DNA from: Glycine soja
Taxonomy: Eukaryota; Streptophyta; Magnoliopsida; Fabales; Fabaceae
Direction of reading: 5' to 3'
DNA: 64,000 nucleotides
Assembly (NCBI RefSeq): GCF_004193775.1
Contig: NC_041019.1
Location: forward strand, 33,170,827 to 33,234,826
Shown: positions 10,794 through 20,760 of the stretch, piece by piece
How the letters are laid out: every line of letters begins with the position of its first letter
Position numbering within the stretch: the stretch's first letter is position 1
The notes under the pieces: generated by a model
The model's database searches: none
Told to the model about the DNA's origin: nothing
What the model saw: the letters and a program-made list of their open reading frames with translations, nothing else
Program-made: the position numbers and the translations under genes

Positions 10794-13700
10794 TCATTGC
10801 AGTAAACCGGCTTCCTTGAGAGCAGCTTTATATTCTTCAACACTTTGTGCTCGCACCTGCACATTAACAAAAAATAATGTTATTATGTAAGATGAATATC
10901 TTCACAACTCTTTCCAAACAATAGCAAGGCAAAATCCAAATTTGCAGAATCAAATGTTATGCATCATGATCCAATATCCATCAAATAGCATACCTCAGTT
11001 ACACGAGTGCCAAAATGGTTCTCGATCTTCGACATGAGCCTTTCATCCAATTCACCACATATCAGGTTAAATACAGCCCCTGTGAATCAAATGAAACAAA
11101 TGGAAAAGAATAACTTCACTATTTTGTATCATTGCTGTAAATGTCATTCTTAATTTAATGAAGAAAGAATTATGAATTACTTTCTTTAGAATAAAAAGGA
11201 TAAAGCAAAAGAAAAAAAATTACCCTTGCGCCCAAAACGCCCAGCTCTGCCAACCCTGTGCAAATACACTTCATAATCTGGCTCATCACGTACACCGTAT
11301 TTCTTGGGAAGATCATAATTGATGACCAAATTAACCTGAATAAATATGCATTCTTAGGATGTCATCACATTGAAGAAAAAAAAGAGGAAATACACAGAAT
11401 AAGAAGAGTGAAAGAGAGAGGAGAACCAATTCAGTACCTGTTGCTGATCAAAGCCACGAGCAAGAATATCTGTTGATATAAGAACTTGGGTCAAACCATC
11501 TTTGAACTCCTTGACAACTTTGTCTCTCTCTTCATTACTAAGAGAACCTTGTATAGATGTAACCTCATAGCCCAACTTAACAAGTGCTTCATGTGTTAAT
11601 CTTGCAGTAATTTTTGAGCGCACAAATATAATTGTTTGCCCCACATTCTCTCCTATTTCAAATATGTAATCTTTTACCACATCAATCTTAGCAAGTTCAT
11701 CAGGACAATACACTTTATATTGCTTCACTGCATCTAAAGATAGTTCTTCTTTCTTTACAAAGAGTTTATTATGATCCATCCTGACTGTCCTTGAAACGAA
11801 ATTCTTGACGGTGTCATTAAATGTAGCAGAAAACAAAAGAACCTGGAGACATACAGGCCAATAAAAGTTTTCTCAGATAAACAAGAAACTTGAAAATTAA
11901 CTACATGGAATAAAAATGACAGAAACATTTGAATCACATATATAGCAAGCAATCTAGGTAAGAAGCTAAAAGGTTTATTCCAATGCAGATGCAGTGGTTC
12001 TGTAGCACCAATAAGTGTAACTAGGAACAGTTATATAAATTATATTTACCCTCCATGCAAATTCAAATTTACTTATAGCAATACAGCAATACATTATTGT
12101 CTATGCAATATTGTTTGAGTGAACCTTTGACTATTAAGATGAATGAATGGCTTTACATTGTATCTTTAGGGTAAGTACAATTTTGCATGAGCTAATGAAA
12201 AGACAGGTTGAAGCATGGGTGACTATAAATTACACATCATGTCTCTACATGTATGTTAGCATGAACATGTGCAGAAATTTACTCCACAAGTTGAGAAGGC
12301 TAAAAAGATATTCATGAGCTTAATTTGGGCACACATCTCGATCATGTTCAACAAATCAAAACCAATTCTACACGAAAAATAATGTCATGTCAGTGTGAAG
12401 ACCAAATCTTTATAAGGATTTCTTGGGCAGATGGAGACATCATGATGCATGCAAGCATCACTAATTACTATGCGAGAGAGAATTCAACAAACCTGACACT
12501 TAGAATTCTCTTTTTCTATATCTTTCATTATCCTCAGGGAATCATCTCTAAATCCATCCTGCAACAGCACAATTCATAACAATCAAGACACAGCATATCT
12601 ACCAGTCAAACCCTATTTAAAAGAACAAGACAAATACACATGACCTACACATGACCACACCAGCATTCCCTGAACCTAAAATTGTGTATTTACAAGGCAG
12701 AAATGAATAAATTGTCAAGACAACTGATTTACTACTATCCATCACAACAGGAAGAATGACAACTTACCATACAACACAAGTACACATAAATTCCATTGCA
12801 AAACATGATAAGGTAAAGGATATCCAATCATGAATGGTCATGTATGGTAAGATTACTAACTTAACTAAAAATTACTAAGATACATAAAATTACCAAGTCA
12901 CTTTAAAAGTCATGTCTATGGTGATTTCTACCTAGTTGACAGTATTACGCTGTGTATCAACATTAAACTCACAAATAAGTTGTCAACACATGTGATTTAC
13001 TAATTAGTAATTACTACCACTACTAGCATAATCACAATTTCCAATTCAATTCAATTGTAACCTATTATATTCTGAACTAACCTATCCTCCAATAAATCAC
13101 ACTAAAGTTCAACAAGTATATACCCAATAGAATTACCTCAGCAAGCATTTGATCAGCCTCATCGAAAACAAGAATCCTCAACCTCGTGGTCCCAAGTTTC
13201 TTGAAGCTAATAAACTTCTTGACTGTCCCTGGGGTCCCAATCACCACCTGTGCCATAATAGGTGCCCTTTTCGATACATGAACCGCATCCCGGTCCAATG
13301 GCACAAGGCACTCGGATGCAATCCCCGTGTACTTCCCCATCCTGCGGAGCACCTCGATGTTCTGAATGGCCAGCTCCCGGGTGGGGCAGATGCAGAGCGC
13401 CTGTGGAGCCTGCACCTTTGGATCGACACGGCTAAGCATCCCAAGCACGAAGCAAGTCGTCTTGCCAGAGCCATTGTGTGCCTGCGCAATCAGGTCCCGA
13501 TTGGGCGGGCTAAGGATCATCGGCAAACTGATAGCCTGGATCTTGCTCGGCTTCTCAAACTTCATCTCCACATAGAGCCCCTTCAAAAGCTCTGGCGAGA
13601 GGCTTAGGTCCTCGAACCTCGCTGCCGACGTGTACGGCGTATCGCCAGAAGTAACCTGAAAACAATTCAAAACCCTAACCGATCAAACAGAGAAACATGA

Positions 13701-14057
13701 TATTGCTAACCTGAACTCAATTCAAAACCCTAACGGATCAGAGAGAGAAATATTATATTGCTGGAGGTAGCATGTGCTAAATTCAAAACCCTAAATAATA
13801 ATAAAACAAAGAGAGAGAGTGGTATTGCGAGCGAAACGCACCGCTTGAATATTAGAATCGTCGGGGTCGTCCAAGAGTTTTGAAGAGTTCTTTTCTTTGT
13901 CGTCGATGGTTAACGCTTCCAGGTTAACGGAGGAGGTTTCTGCCTCGGCGGTGGAGGCGTTGGTTTCTTCGTCCGCTTCGTCGGCCCAGCTTTTGGTCGC
14001 TGGAACCGGAGGATCAGCGGTAGCGATGGTGGCGGCGGTGGACGACGGTTCTGCCAT
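10794..14057 (-). CDS. DEAD-box ATP-dependent RNA helicase, LOS4/RH38/DBP5 type
   Basis: Family members remodel messenger ribonucleoprotein at the nuclear pore during mRNA export; in Arabidopsis LOS4 (RH38) also affects chilling tolerance. Seven exons join in frame with GT/AG borders: 14057-13842, 13655-13137, 12558-12493, 11842-11438, 11335-11224, 11079-10994 and 10856-10794, giving 488 residues (about 496 in Arabidopsis). Motifs in order: Q motif (EKPSKIQ, Q112), Walker A AHNGSGKT (131-138), PTRELA, GTPG, DEAD (237-240), SAT (272-274), [14 protein letters not shown], and HRVGRAGR (428-435). AHNGSGKT and the C-terminal [13 protein letters not shown] are typical of this subfamily. The N-terminus is acidic and poorly conserved. 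I chose the MAEPSS start; an upstream in-frame ATG at 14117 would add 20 residues. No lesion is seen. It is the only gene here likely to work for the host. Confidence 0.93.
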
Positions 14058-14142
14058 GTGATTCGTTGAAAGGGGCCTCTGATTCGTTGCGATGTGATTC
14101 TTTGTTGCTGCGAACACGCGTTTTGCTGCGATGGTGGCCCAG

Positions 14143-14263
14143 TTTTTGTTTTATAAGTTTGTTACACATCTGTTTTTTTTTTTTTTTCTTCTTTTCTCCA
14201 AGATCATAACTTTTTGTTCATAGCAGGGACTCTTTTTTTTTTTTCCCCCCTTTTCACAAATTC
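14143..14263. repeat. Helicase 5' flank, right arm of inverted repeat
   Basis: Lies 86-206 bases upstream of the chosen helicase start and probably spans the 5' UTR or core promoter, with a TTTTATAAG TATA-like string at about 14149. Its reverse complement is at 10597-10707. If transcription starts above 14263 and ends below 10597, the RNA would carry both arms and could fold on itself. Confidence 0.8.
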
Positions 14264-15059
14264 TTTGTGGCGGATTGAAAACTGAAATAATTAATTGTAA
14301 GTTTTTGGCTTTACAAATGTGAAATTGCTGGTTTTAAAGAGAATATATAAAATATATTTTTTTTATTTATTTACAAGTTTTAAGTATTTAAATGTTTGAT
14401 GGATTTGGGAAAAAATTTAAAATTTCAAGTTTTAGATAGAGGAAAACTAATGAAATGATTGTAGAGAAGTATTGACAAATAGTAGAGTATTTTTTAAACA
14501 AAATATAATGAGAAATTTTCTAATTGAAGAGGTTAATTAAATAGGAAATAAAATTCACAATTTGTGATTAAAAATCTAAATTACCATATTTATTAATAAC
14601 CTTTTTTAAAATGCTTTTTTATTAGCTAAAATGAATTAAAAATTACTTTTTTTTAACCACGGTGTCGGGGGTTCGAATTCCTTCTCACCCACAACCGGCC
14701 AAAAAAGGGAAGGATTTCTCCCTGGGGTAGGAAAATCATGATCGGGTTAGCAGACTCAAAGCTATGGAATTTGTGAGTACTTTGTAGAAATGGAATGATC
14801 TTACCTTACTGTTTTCTGTTTATTAAAAAAAATATTCATAAATCATGGAGTCAAATACCCCTATCAAAACGTAAAGGGCAGAGGGGTGTTTCGGATTCTA
14901 CTAAAAGGAGATATCATTTTGAAATTCCGCTCACACCAATGTGACCGAGGTTCAGTGAAGGTCACAAAAATAACATCAATGCTGTAAAAAAATAACTTTT
15001 ACAATGTCTCATTTTCAAGGGTTTTTCAAAGGAAGTGTAAAAATACCTTATTATAGTAC
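14264..15059. other. AT-rich intergenic sequence with possible SINE fragment
   Basis: No protein gene. At about 14665 the string GGGTTCGAATTCC resembles an RNA polymerase III B box in a GC-richer 170-base block (14655-14825) that ends in TTTATTAAAAAAAA. This is the shape of a degraded tRNA-derived SINE, but no A box or target duplication was found. 14830-15059 shows nothing recognisable. Confidence 0.35.
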
Positions 15060-15860
15060 CCAACACACAAGAGAAACTAAGAGCAACTCAAACTAACTAG
15101 GAGAAGGGTTTAGAAATCAAGGTTACCTCAGAGAAGCTTTGAAATGGAGGATTGGGGGAATTTTCTCCACCGAATCCTTGAGGAGGATTCTGAGGATTTT
15201 GCTCAAATTAAGATGTTCCTCTTGGTGTGGGGGTTCGACTGCAAGCAATGGCGGCTCATGGCGGCCACCGGTGGTCGTGGGTGGTGGAGGAGGAGATGTT
15301 AGGGTTTGGGTGGCGTTTTGGAGAAGAGGAGAGTGAAAAATTGTGTTTTTCTCGTTGAGGAACGTATTTATAATCTACAGATCTCGCTTAGTGATCTCGT
15401 CTTGCTAAGCAGGAGTCCACTTTTCTCGCTCAGCGTGCAAATTCTCGCTCAGTGCAACTTCTTCTGCACTATGGCTCGCTCAGCGCAATTCCCTCTCGGG
15501 TTGGAATTGCGCTTAGCCCTCCCTTCTTGCTTAGTGAGACACCATAAGTTGTTACTTTCAAAAATCCCAATAGTCAGACTGTGAAGAAATGTCTTAGGAA
15601 GCTCTAGACAAAATTTGAAGATGATCCAACGGTTAACGAATCCGAGATCGCGATTTTACTGGAATAGGTTTAGGTAAAGTTTAAAATCTCATAATTTCAA
15701 CTTATCTCAACAAAACCCCCACATAACTCAACATCCACATTAAGAAATCACACATGACTAATTCAAGCCGTACCTCCTTTCAAGTCAACCATATAGTCAA
15801 ATAAAACAATAAATACAATTAAACATCGATTTATAAATAGTAATATTTCAGGGTGTTACA
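15060..15860. repeat. LTR fragment with CTTAGCG/CTCAGCG cluster
   Basis: On the minus strand the block opens with TGTAACACCCTGAAATATT at 15860, a common start for plant LTRs. It contains a second CTTAGCG-type cluster at 15375-15540 (CGCTTAGTG, GCTAAGC, CGCTCAGCG). The left boundary and partner LTR were not found; the left limit given is approximate. The short ORFs inside (15139-15584) have no coding character I recognise. Confidence 0.5.
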
Positions 15861-16280
15861 ATACTTAACAAGACCCAAGTGGAGGAGGATGAAGGCCCAG
15901 AGGCAGAGGCACTACCAAGAATTTTAATTGTTGCTGAAGGCCTAGACTAATTTGAAGGCTCATGTCAAATATGTTCTTTTTTATATTTCTATTTTTTTGT
16001 TGTCATTTTGGCCCAAACTGATTTGAAGGTCTATGTTTATTTCTATATTTTTGTTCAGATACACTATATGTATTGATTTCATTTTTAATAGAGGGACTTT
16101 TTTGACATTTGGTAAAATTTTGTGAGAACTTCTCTCTAGGTTCCTCGCTGAACCAATCTCAGACTTATCAAGGTAATCCTTGTGGCATCTACCCTGACTT
16201 ATCTTCCCTCACTAGAAGTGGCATCATCCAAAAACTCTGTAACCTGTATCAAGCGATCTACTCTTAGTAAGGATTACATC
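15861..16280 (+). other. Retroelement-derived spacer
   Basis: AT-rich sequence with no gene, leading into the pol fragment on the same strand. It probably belongs to the same decayed Gypsy element. Confidence 0.4.
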
Positions 16281-16455
16281 AGGAAATCTAAACTACATGA
16301 AAGGGGAGATGATCCTTTTAAAGTATTGGAACACATAAATGATAATGCATATAAAATTGATTTACCACTTGACTATGGTGTAAGCAACACTTTTAATATT
16401 ACTAACTTTAAAACACGTTGCTTCCCCTTGATTCACAAGCAAGTCTCTTATCCTA
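16281..16455 (+). pseudogene. Ty3/Gypsy pol C-terminal fragment (post-integrase region)
   Basis: About 55 codons with the conserved signature found after the integrase core in plant Gypsy polyproteins: RKSKLHERGDDPFKVLEHIN, then DNAYKIDLP and YGVSNTFN. The rest of pol is absent. It is the host sequence into which the Ogre/Tat-like LTR at 16503 was inserted. Confidence 0.75.
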
Positions 16456-16502
16456 GGTTACGAGAGTTTATCCTTTATCAGTTCAACCACTTAATCCAAC
16501 TC

Positions 16503-18666
16503 TGTCGCAACCTACCCTTCGCCGGGAGGGCGACGCGTGACTCGCGGGATGCGTGTTCCACGAAAGGAATACGCGCGGAGTCGCCACCAACGTTTATTTG
16601 AGGAAAACGTCGAAAAAACCAGAAAAGACGCGATCTACGAACTTTTAAGTGAAAGGTTCGGGAGTTGTATTTACGCACGGGGAAGGTATTGGCACCCCAC
16701 ACGTCCGCCCCAAGGGACGGCAGCCTTTAATCGAATGTGCAAACATGACTTTGATTTTTACGTTCCCTTTTATGTCCTTATATCTTTTATACCCTTTTTA
16801 TATTTTTTCTTTTTTGTGGTCGACAAGGGTGTTTCCCTTTGCTCCTACGTATTCCTCAATTTGGGATGAGAAAATCAGACCTACGTAGTTCTTTCGGAAC
16901 AAAGTGTTTGGTTTAAGTTTGTTTTTTGTCTTTTTTGCAAAATATGTTTTTTATTTGAACAAAAGGTCATTTAAGGTGTTGGACCATTAAACGGTCTTTT
17001 GATTTTGAAAGGAGAGAAACGTTAAGGCATTGGACCATTAACGATCTCTTGTTTTTGAAAGGAGAGAAACGTTAAGGCATTTGGACCATTAACGATCTCT
17101 TGGGGTGGTCGACAAAAGCGGGGCTTTTGCTCCTACGTATCCTCAATTGCGATGAGGAAATCAAACCTACGTAGTTCTTGCAAAAGCGGTAAAGTTACAT
17201 GTTGATTTTATGCTTTTGAACGGTCCATGTTAACCGATAAAAGCAAAGAGGACCGTTTAAGGCGTTGGACCTTAAAACGGTTTTTAGTGATTTTCGGACA
17301 AAACTTGATTTGTGAGTCTATTTTAGTCTTAGTTTCACTTTGGTTATTAATCAATTCATTCAAGGAAACTTCCAAAGAAAAACGTCCGATTGATTTTTTT
17401 AATTTATTTTATTCAAAGATATTTTGATTATTTTATTATTATTTTTCAAGATATTTTGATTATTTTATTATTATTTTACTTTTTTTGGTTTAACCGAGGT
17501 TATAGCGTGAACGATCGGTTAGATTTCGTTTTAACAGTGATTAAACGAGATTACAACACAAATGATCGGTTGAAATTCATTTTATCATTTATTAGACGAG
17601 AAAACGGCTTAAATAAATGGTTAAAGCACGTTAAAAACGGAAGAAAAGAAAACTGAAAGTAAACGAAATTAAAGTGAAAGTACACAAAACAAGAAATGAA
17701 TTGAAAGTCTCGGATTCGAAAACTTACCCGTTGAAGAACGAAGAACGAACGAAGAACGGATGAAGAACGGTGAAGAACGACGAAGAACGATGAAGAATTT
17801 CCACAGAATCGCTTACGGAAGCGTTACGGAAGTACTTCGACTTGATTTTTCTTCACGAAAACGTGTTTTTGCCCAAAATAGCCGAAACGCATACCCAAAG
17901 GGGTCTTGAACCTTTTGAAACAGCTCCCCCCTCCCCTATTTATAGAAAAAAAAGAGGTGCTTGCCGCCCAAAGACTTAATGAAGAAGATTTCTAAGCGCA
18001 CCCGAATTACTAAGTTCACCCCCCTTTTCGTATTTTACGGAAAAGTTACGGAAGCCTTACGGAACTGTTTTCGAATTTGATTTTCATCTTTTTTCTTTTC
18101 CCTTTTACCAATGTTAAGTGGAATATGCTTACCCAAGGTTTTCGGAAATTTTACGGAAGTATTACGGAAGCCGCGGAAGCCCCGAAAACCATTTTTCAAA
18201 AACGTGGAGGAGCTTGCCGCCCAGTTGCTTCCTCCTTAAGCAACCCAACTTCCAAAATGTTCTGGAAGGGCCTAGATTTGAATTGCTATTTACACCCCTA
18301 TCTTGATAAGTTCACCCCCCTTACCTTTTTTGGTGATTCTTTTTTTGTAAAGTTACGGAAACTTACGAATCTCGTAACGATACTTGTTTTCTTTCCGTAA
18401 TGTTACGGAACCTTGCGGATTACATAATCATCCCCTTTTTGACTTACGGAATGTTACGGAATCTCACTTAATTATGCAACGATGCTTCCATTTGATTTCC
18501 GGTGTGTCACGGAAACTTACGGATTGTGCATCAATATTTTTTGGTTTTCCGGCATGTCCTGGAATTTCACAAATTGCCTAATAATGGGTGCCAAGCACCT
18601 CACAAGGACCAAAGAAAGGTCGCATGTCATCAAGCAAAGGTCCCCGGACGAAATTAGGGTATGACA
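16503..18666 (-). repeat. Ogre/Tat-like LTR, 3' LTR of copy 1
   Basis: 2164 bases bounded by TGTCGCAACC on the plus strand and GGGTATGACA; in sense (minus) it starts TGTCATACC and ends GGTTGCGACA. Matching copies are at 27393-29549, 50815-52967 and, partly, 37505-37834. The purine tract at its inner edge identifies it as a 3' LTR. In sense, U3 carries about a dozen TTCCGTAA motifs upstream of a TATA box at 17944-17937. The R/U5 side has a three-fold repeat of about 55 bases (16976-17104) and two TACGTA modules (16818-16892, 17107-17180). The flanking five bases are AACTC. Confidence 0.92.
17937..17944 (-). promoter_or_regulatory. TATA box of LTR copy 1
   Basis: TATAAATA followed in sense by a G-rich run. 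The same motif is at 28115-28122, 52238-52245 and 54542-54549 in the other LTRs, including the diverged element C, so it is the conserved core promoter of the family. Confidence 0.75.
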
Positions 18667-19640
18667 GTTGCCCCTCTTTACTTGTCTTTTATTGGAGATA
18701 AAAGGAAAGTAAAGATAAGACACTAATTTCGTTCCTCTCGATTTGACGAGAGTCGCGGGTGACCGTAAAATCTCCACATGCAAATGACTTGTTGTTCCCG
18801 GATTTTCACAAATTGCCTAATGATGGGTGCCAAGCACCTCACAAGGACCAAAGAAAGGTCGCATGTCATCAAGCAAAGGTCCCCGGACGAAAATTGGTGT
18901 ATGACACTAATTTCGCTCCTCTCGGTTGACGAGAGTCGCGGGTGACCATGACTTGTCATTCCCGGAATTTCACAAATCGCCTAATGATGGGTGCCAAGCA
19001 CCTCACAAGGACCAAAGAAAGGTCGCATGTCATCAAGCAAAGGTCCCCGGACGAAAATTAGGGTATGACACTAATTTCGCTCCTCTCGGTTAACGAGAGT
19101 CGCGGGTGACCATGACTTGTCGTTCCCGGAATTTCACAAATCGCCTAATGATGGGTGCCAAGCACCTCACAAGGACCAAAGAAAGGTCGCATGTCATCAA
19201 GCAAAGGTCCCCGGACGAAAATTAGTGTATGACACTAATTTCGCTCCTCTCGGTTGACGAGAGTCGCGGGTGACCATGACTTGTCGTTCCCGGAATTTCA
19301 CAAATCGCCTAATGATGGGTGCCAAGCACCTCACAAGGACCAAAGAAGGGTCGCATGTCATCAAGCAAAGGTCCCCGGACGAAAATTAGTGTATGACACT
19401 AATTTCGCTCCTCTCGGTTGACGAGAGTCGCGGGTGACCATGACTTGTCGTTCCCGGATTTTCACAAATTGCCTAATGATGGGTGCCAAGCACCTCACAA
19501 GGACCAAAGAAAGGTCGCATGTCATCAAGCAAAGGTCCTCGGACGAAAATTAGGGTATTACACTAATTTCGCTCCTCTCGGTTGACGGGAGTCGCGGGTG
19601 ACCATAAAATTTCCGCATGTAAATAACTTGTTGTTCCCGG
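18575..19640. repeat. 164-bp tandem repeat built on the LTR edge
   Basis: Landmark GGGTGCCAAGCACC occurs at 18586, 18825, 18989, 19153, 19317 and 19481; the last four steps are exactly 164 bases. Each unit carries about 96 bases of the LTR terminus (down to the GGTATGACA edge) plus about 68 bases with a CTCTCG/CGAGAG hairpin, which varies in the loop (GTTGA, GTTAA, ATTTGA). The true LTR end is the first copy. Copy B has the same array at 37740-38810. Confidence 0.93.
18667..18680 (-). other. Polypurine tract of copy 1
   Basis: In sense, TAAAGAGGGGCAAC abuts the TGTCATACC start of the 3' LTR, where plus-strand DNA synthesis is primed. The same tract is at 37835-37848 in copy B. Confidence 0.7.
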
Positions 19641-19752
19641 AGGAACAAAAGGTGCAGAAGACTATGTCAGTCTCTGCATGCTATCAAGCGTTTTGTCTTA
19701 CAGATAGCAAAAGAATGTTTATACGGATAACCACTCGGGTATTTCCGCGTAT
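19641..19752. other. Single-copy hairpins preceding the 63/64-bp array
   Basis: Contains GCAGA(A)GACT paired with AGTCTCTGC (19664-19688) and GCTATC paired with GATAGC (19680-19710), plus a CGGATA/TATTTCCG stem ending near 19748. They share the architecture of the array units that follow. Confidence 0.6.
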
Positions 19753-20360
19753 CATCGGGCCCGCCGCCTCTGGATGACACAAGGGTGTAGAATGACCAAA
19801 TTTTGTCTCTGCTTGTCATCGGGCCCGCCGCCTCTGGATGACACAAGGGTGCAGAATGACCAAATTTTGTCTCTGCTTGTCATCGGGCCCGCCGCCTCTG
19901 GATGACAAAAGGGTGCGGATAACCGTAAGGTATCTTCGCGTATCATCGGGCCCGCCGCCTCTGGATGACACAAGAGTGCAGAATGACCAAATTTTGTCTC
20001 TGCTTGTCATCGGGCCCGCCGCCTCTGGATGACAAAAGGGTGCGGATAACCGTAAGGTATCTCCGTGTATCATCGGGCCCGTCGCCTCTAGATGACACAA
20101 GGGTGCAGAATGATCAAATTTTGTCTCTGCGTGTCATCGGGTCCGCCGCCTCTGGATGACACAAGGGTGCGGATAACCGTAAGGTATCTCCGCGTATCAT
20201 CGGGCCCGCCGCCTCTGGATGACAAAAGGGTGCGGATAACCGTAAGGTATCTCCGCGTATCATCGGGCCCGCCGCCTCTGGATGATACAAGGGTGCAGAA
20301 TGACCAAATTTTGTCTCTGCGTGTCATCGGGCCCGCCGCCTCTGGATGACACAAGGGTGC
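19753..20360. repeat. 63/64-bp minisatellite of paired hairpins, two unit types
   Basis: Ten CATCGGG landmarks at 19753, 19817, 19881, 19944, 20008, 20071, 20135, 20198, 20261 and 20325, spaced exactly 63 or 64 bases. Each unit contains the stem TGTCATC/GATGACA around a GC-rich loop, then a second hairpin in one of two forms: GCGGATA..TATCTCCGC (63-base units) or GCAGA..TCTGC (64-base units). Third-position pairs in the second stem switch together (G-C or A-T). The weak ORFs on both strands are by-products. Copy B has this array at 38923-39530. Confidence 0.95.
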
Positions 20361-20760
20361 ATGTCACATGACCTCAGGGTCAGTATGACAAAGATTATGG
20401 GGCGGTCGACAAAAGCAAGGCTCTTGCTCCTACGTATCCTCCAATGAGGAACTCAGACCTACGTAGTTCTAGATAACTTGTGAGACTTGAGAAAGTCTCC
20501 ACTGGAAGATGCTGACATCTCCGGAAAGGGCGCAGATGACCACATTGGCCTCTGCTCATCAATCACACTTGGGGTCACTGAATGACGAGGTGCGGATAAC
20601 CGTAAGGTATCTCCGCGGGCTACCAGCTCTTGGATCATGGTAACAAAAAGCGGTGCGGTCGACAAAAGCGAGGCTCTTGCTCCTACGTATCCTCCAATGA
20701 GGAACTCAGACCTACGTAGTTCTGGATAACTTGTGAGACTTGAAAAAGTCTCGGTGTTTT
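20361..20760. repeat. Two TACGTA modules and flanking hairpins
   Basis: Modules at 20402-20473 and 20654-20724 contain GTCGACAAAAGC, GCTCCTACGTATCCTC and CCTACGTAGTTCT, as in the LTR. Between them are more GCAGA/TCTGC and GCGGATA/CTCCGC hairpins. No gene. Confidence 0.8.

Noticed and set aside
11258..12579. ORFs at 11258-11476 and 12325-12579 on the plus strand
   Set aside because: They lie across helicase introns and exon 3 in antisense and have no protein features.
13149..13607. 152-codon plus-strand ORF opposite the helicase exon 2
   Set aside because: It is the antisense shadow of a GC-rich conserved exon. The minus strand carries all DEAD-box motifs.
10597..14263. Helicase gene as cargo of a Mutator-type or other TIR transposon
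   Set aside because: The inverted arms exist, but the bases outside them show no matching target duplication and the arm ends lack typical TIR termini. Kept as a finding about the inverted repeat only.
19753..20360. CRISPR-like array of regular repeats with alternating segments
   Set aside because: The alternating segments are just two recurring sequence types, not unique spacers. The unit length of 63/64 is constant, there are no cas genes, and the context is a plant retroelement.
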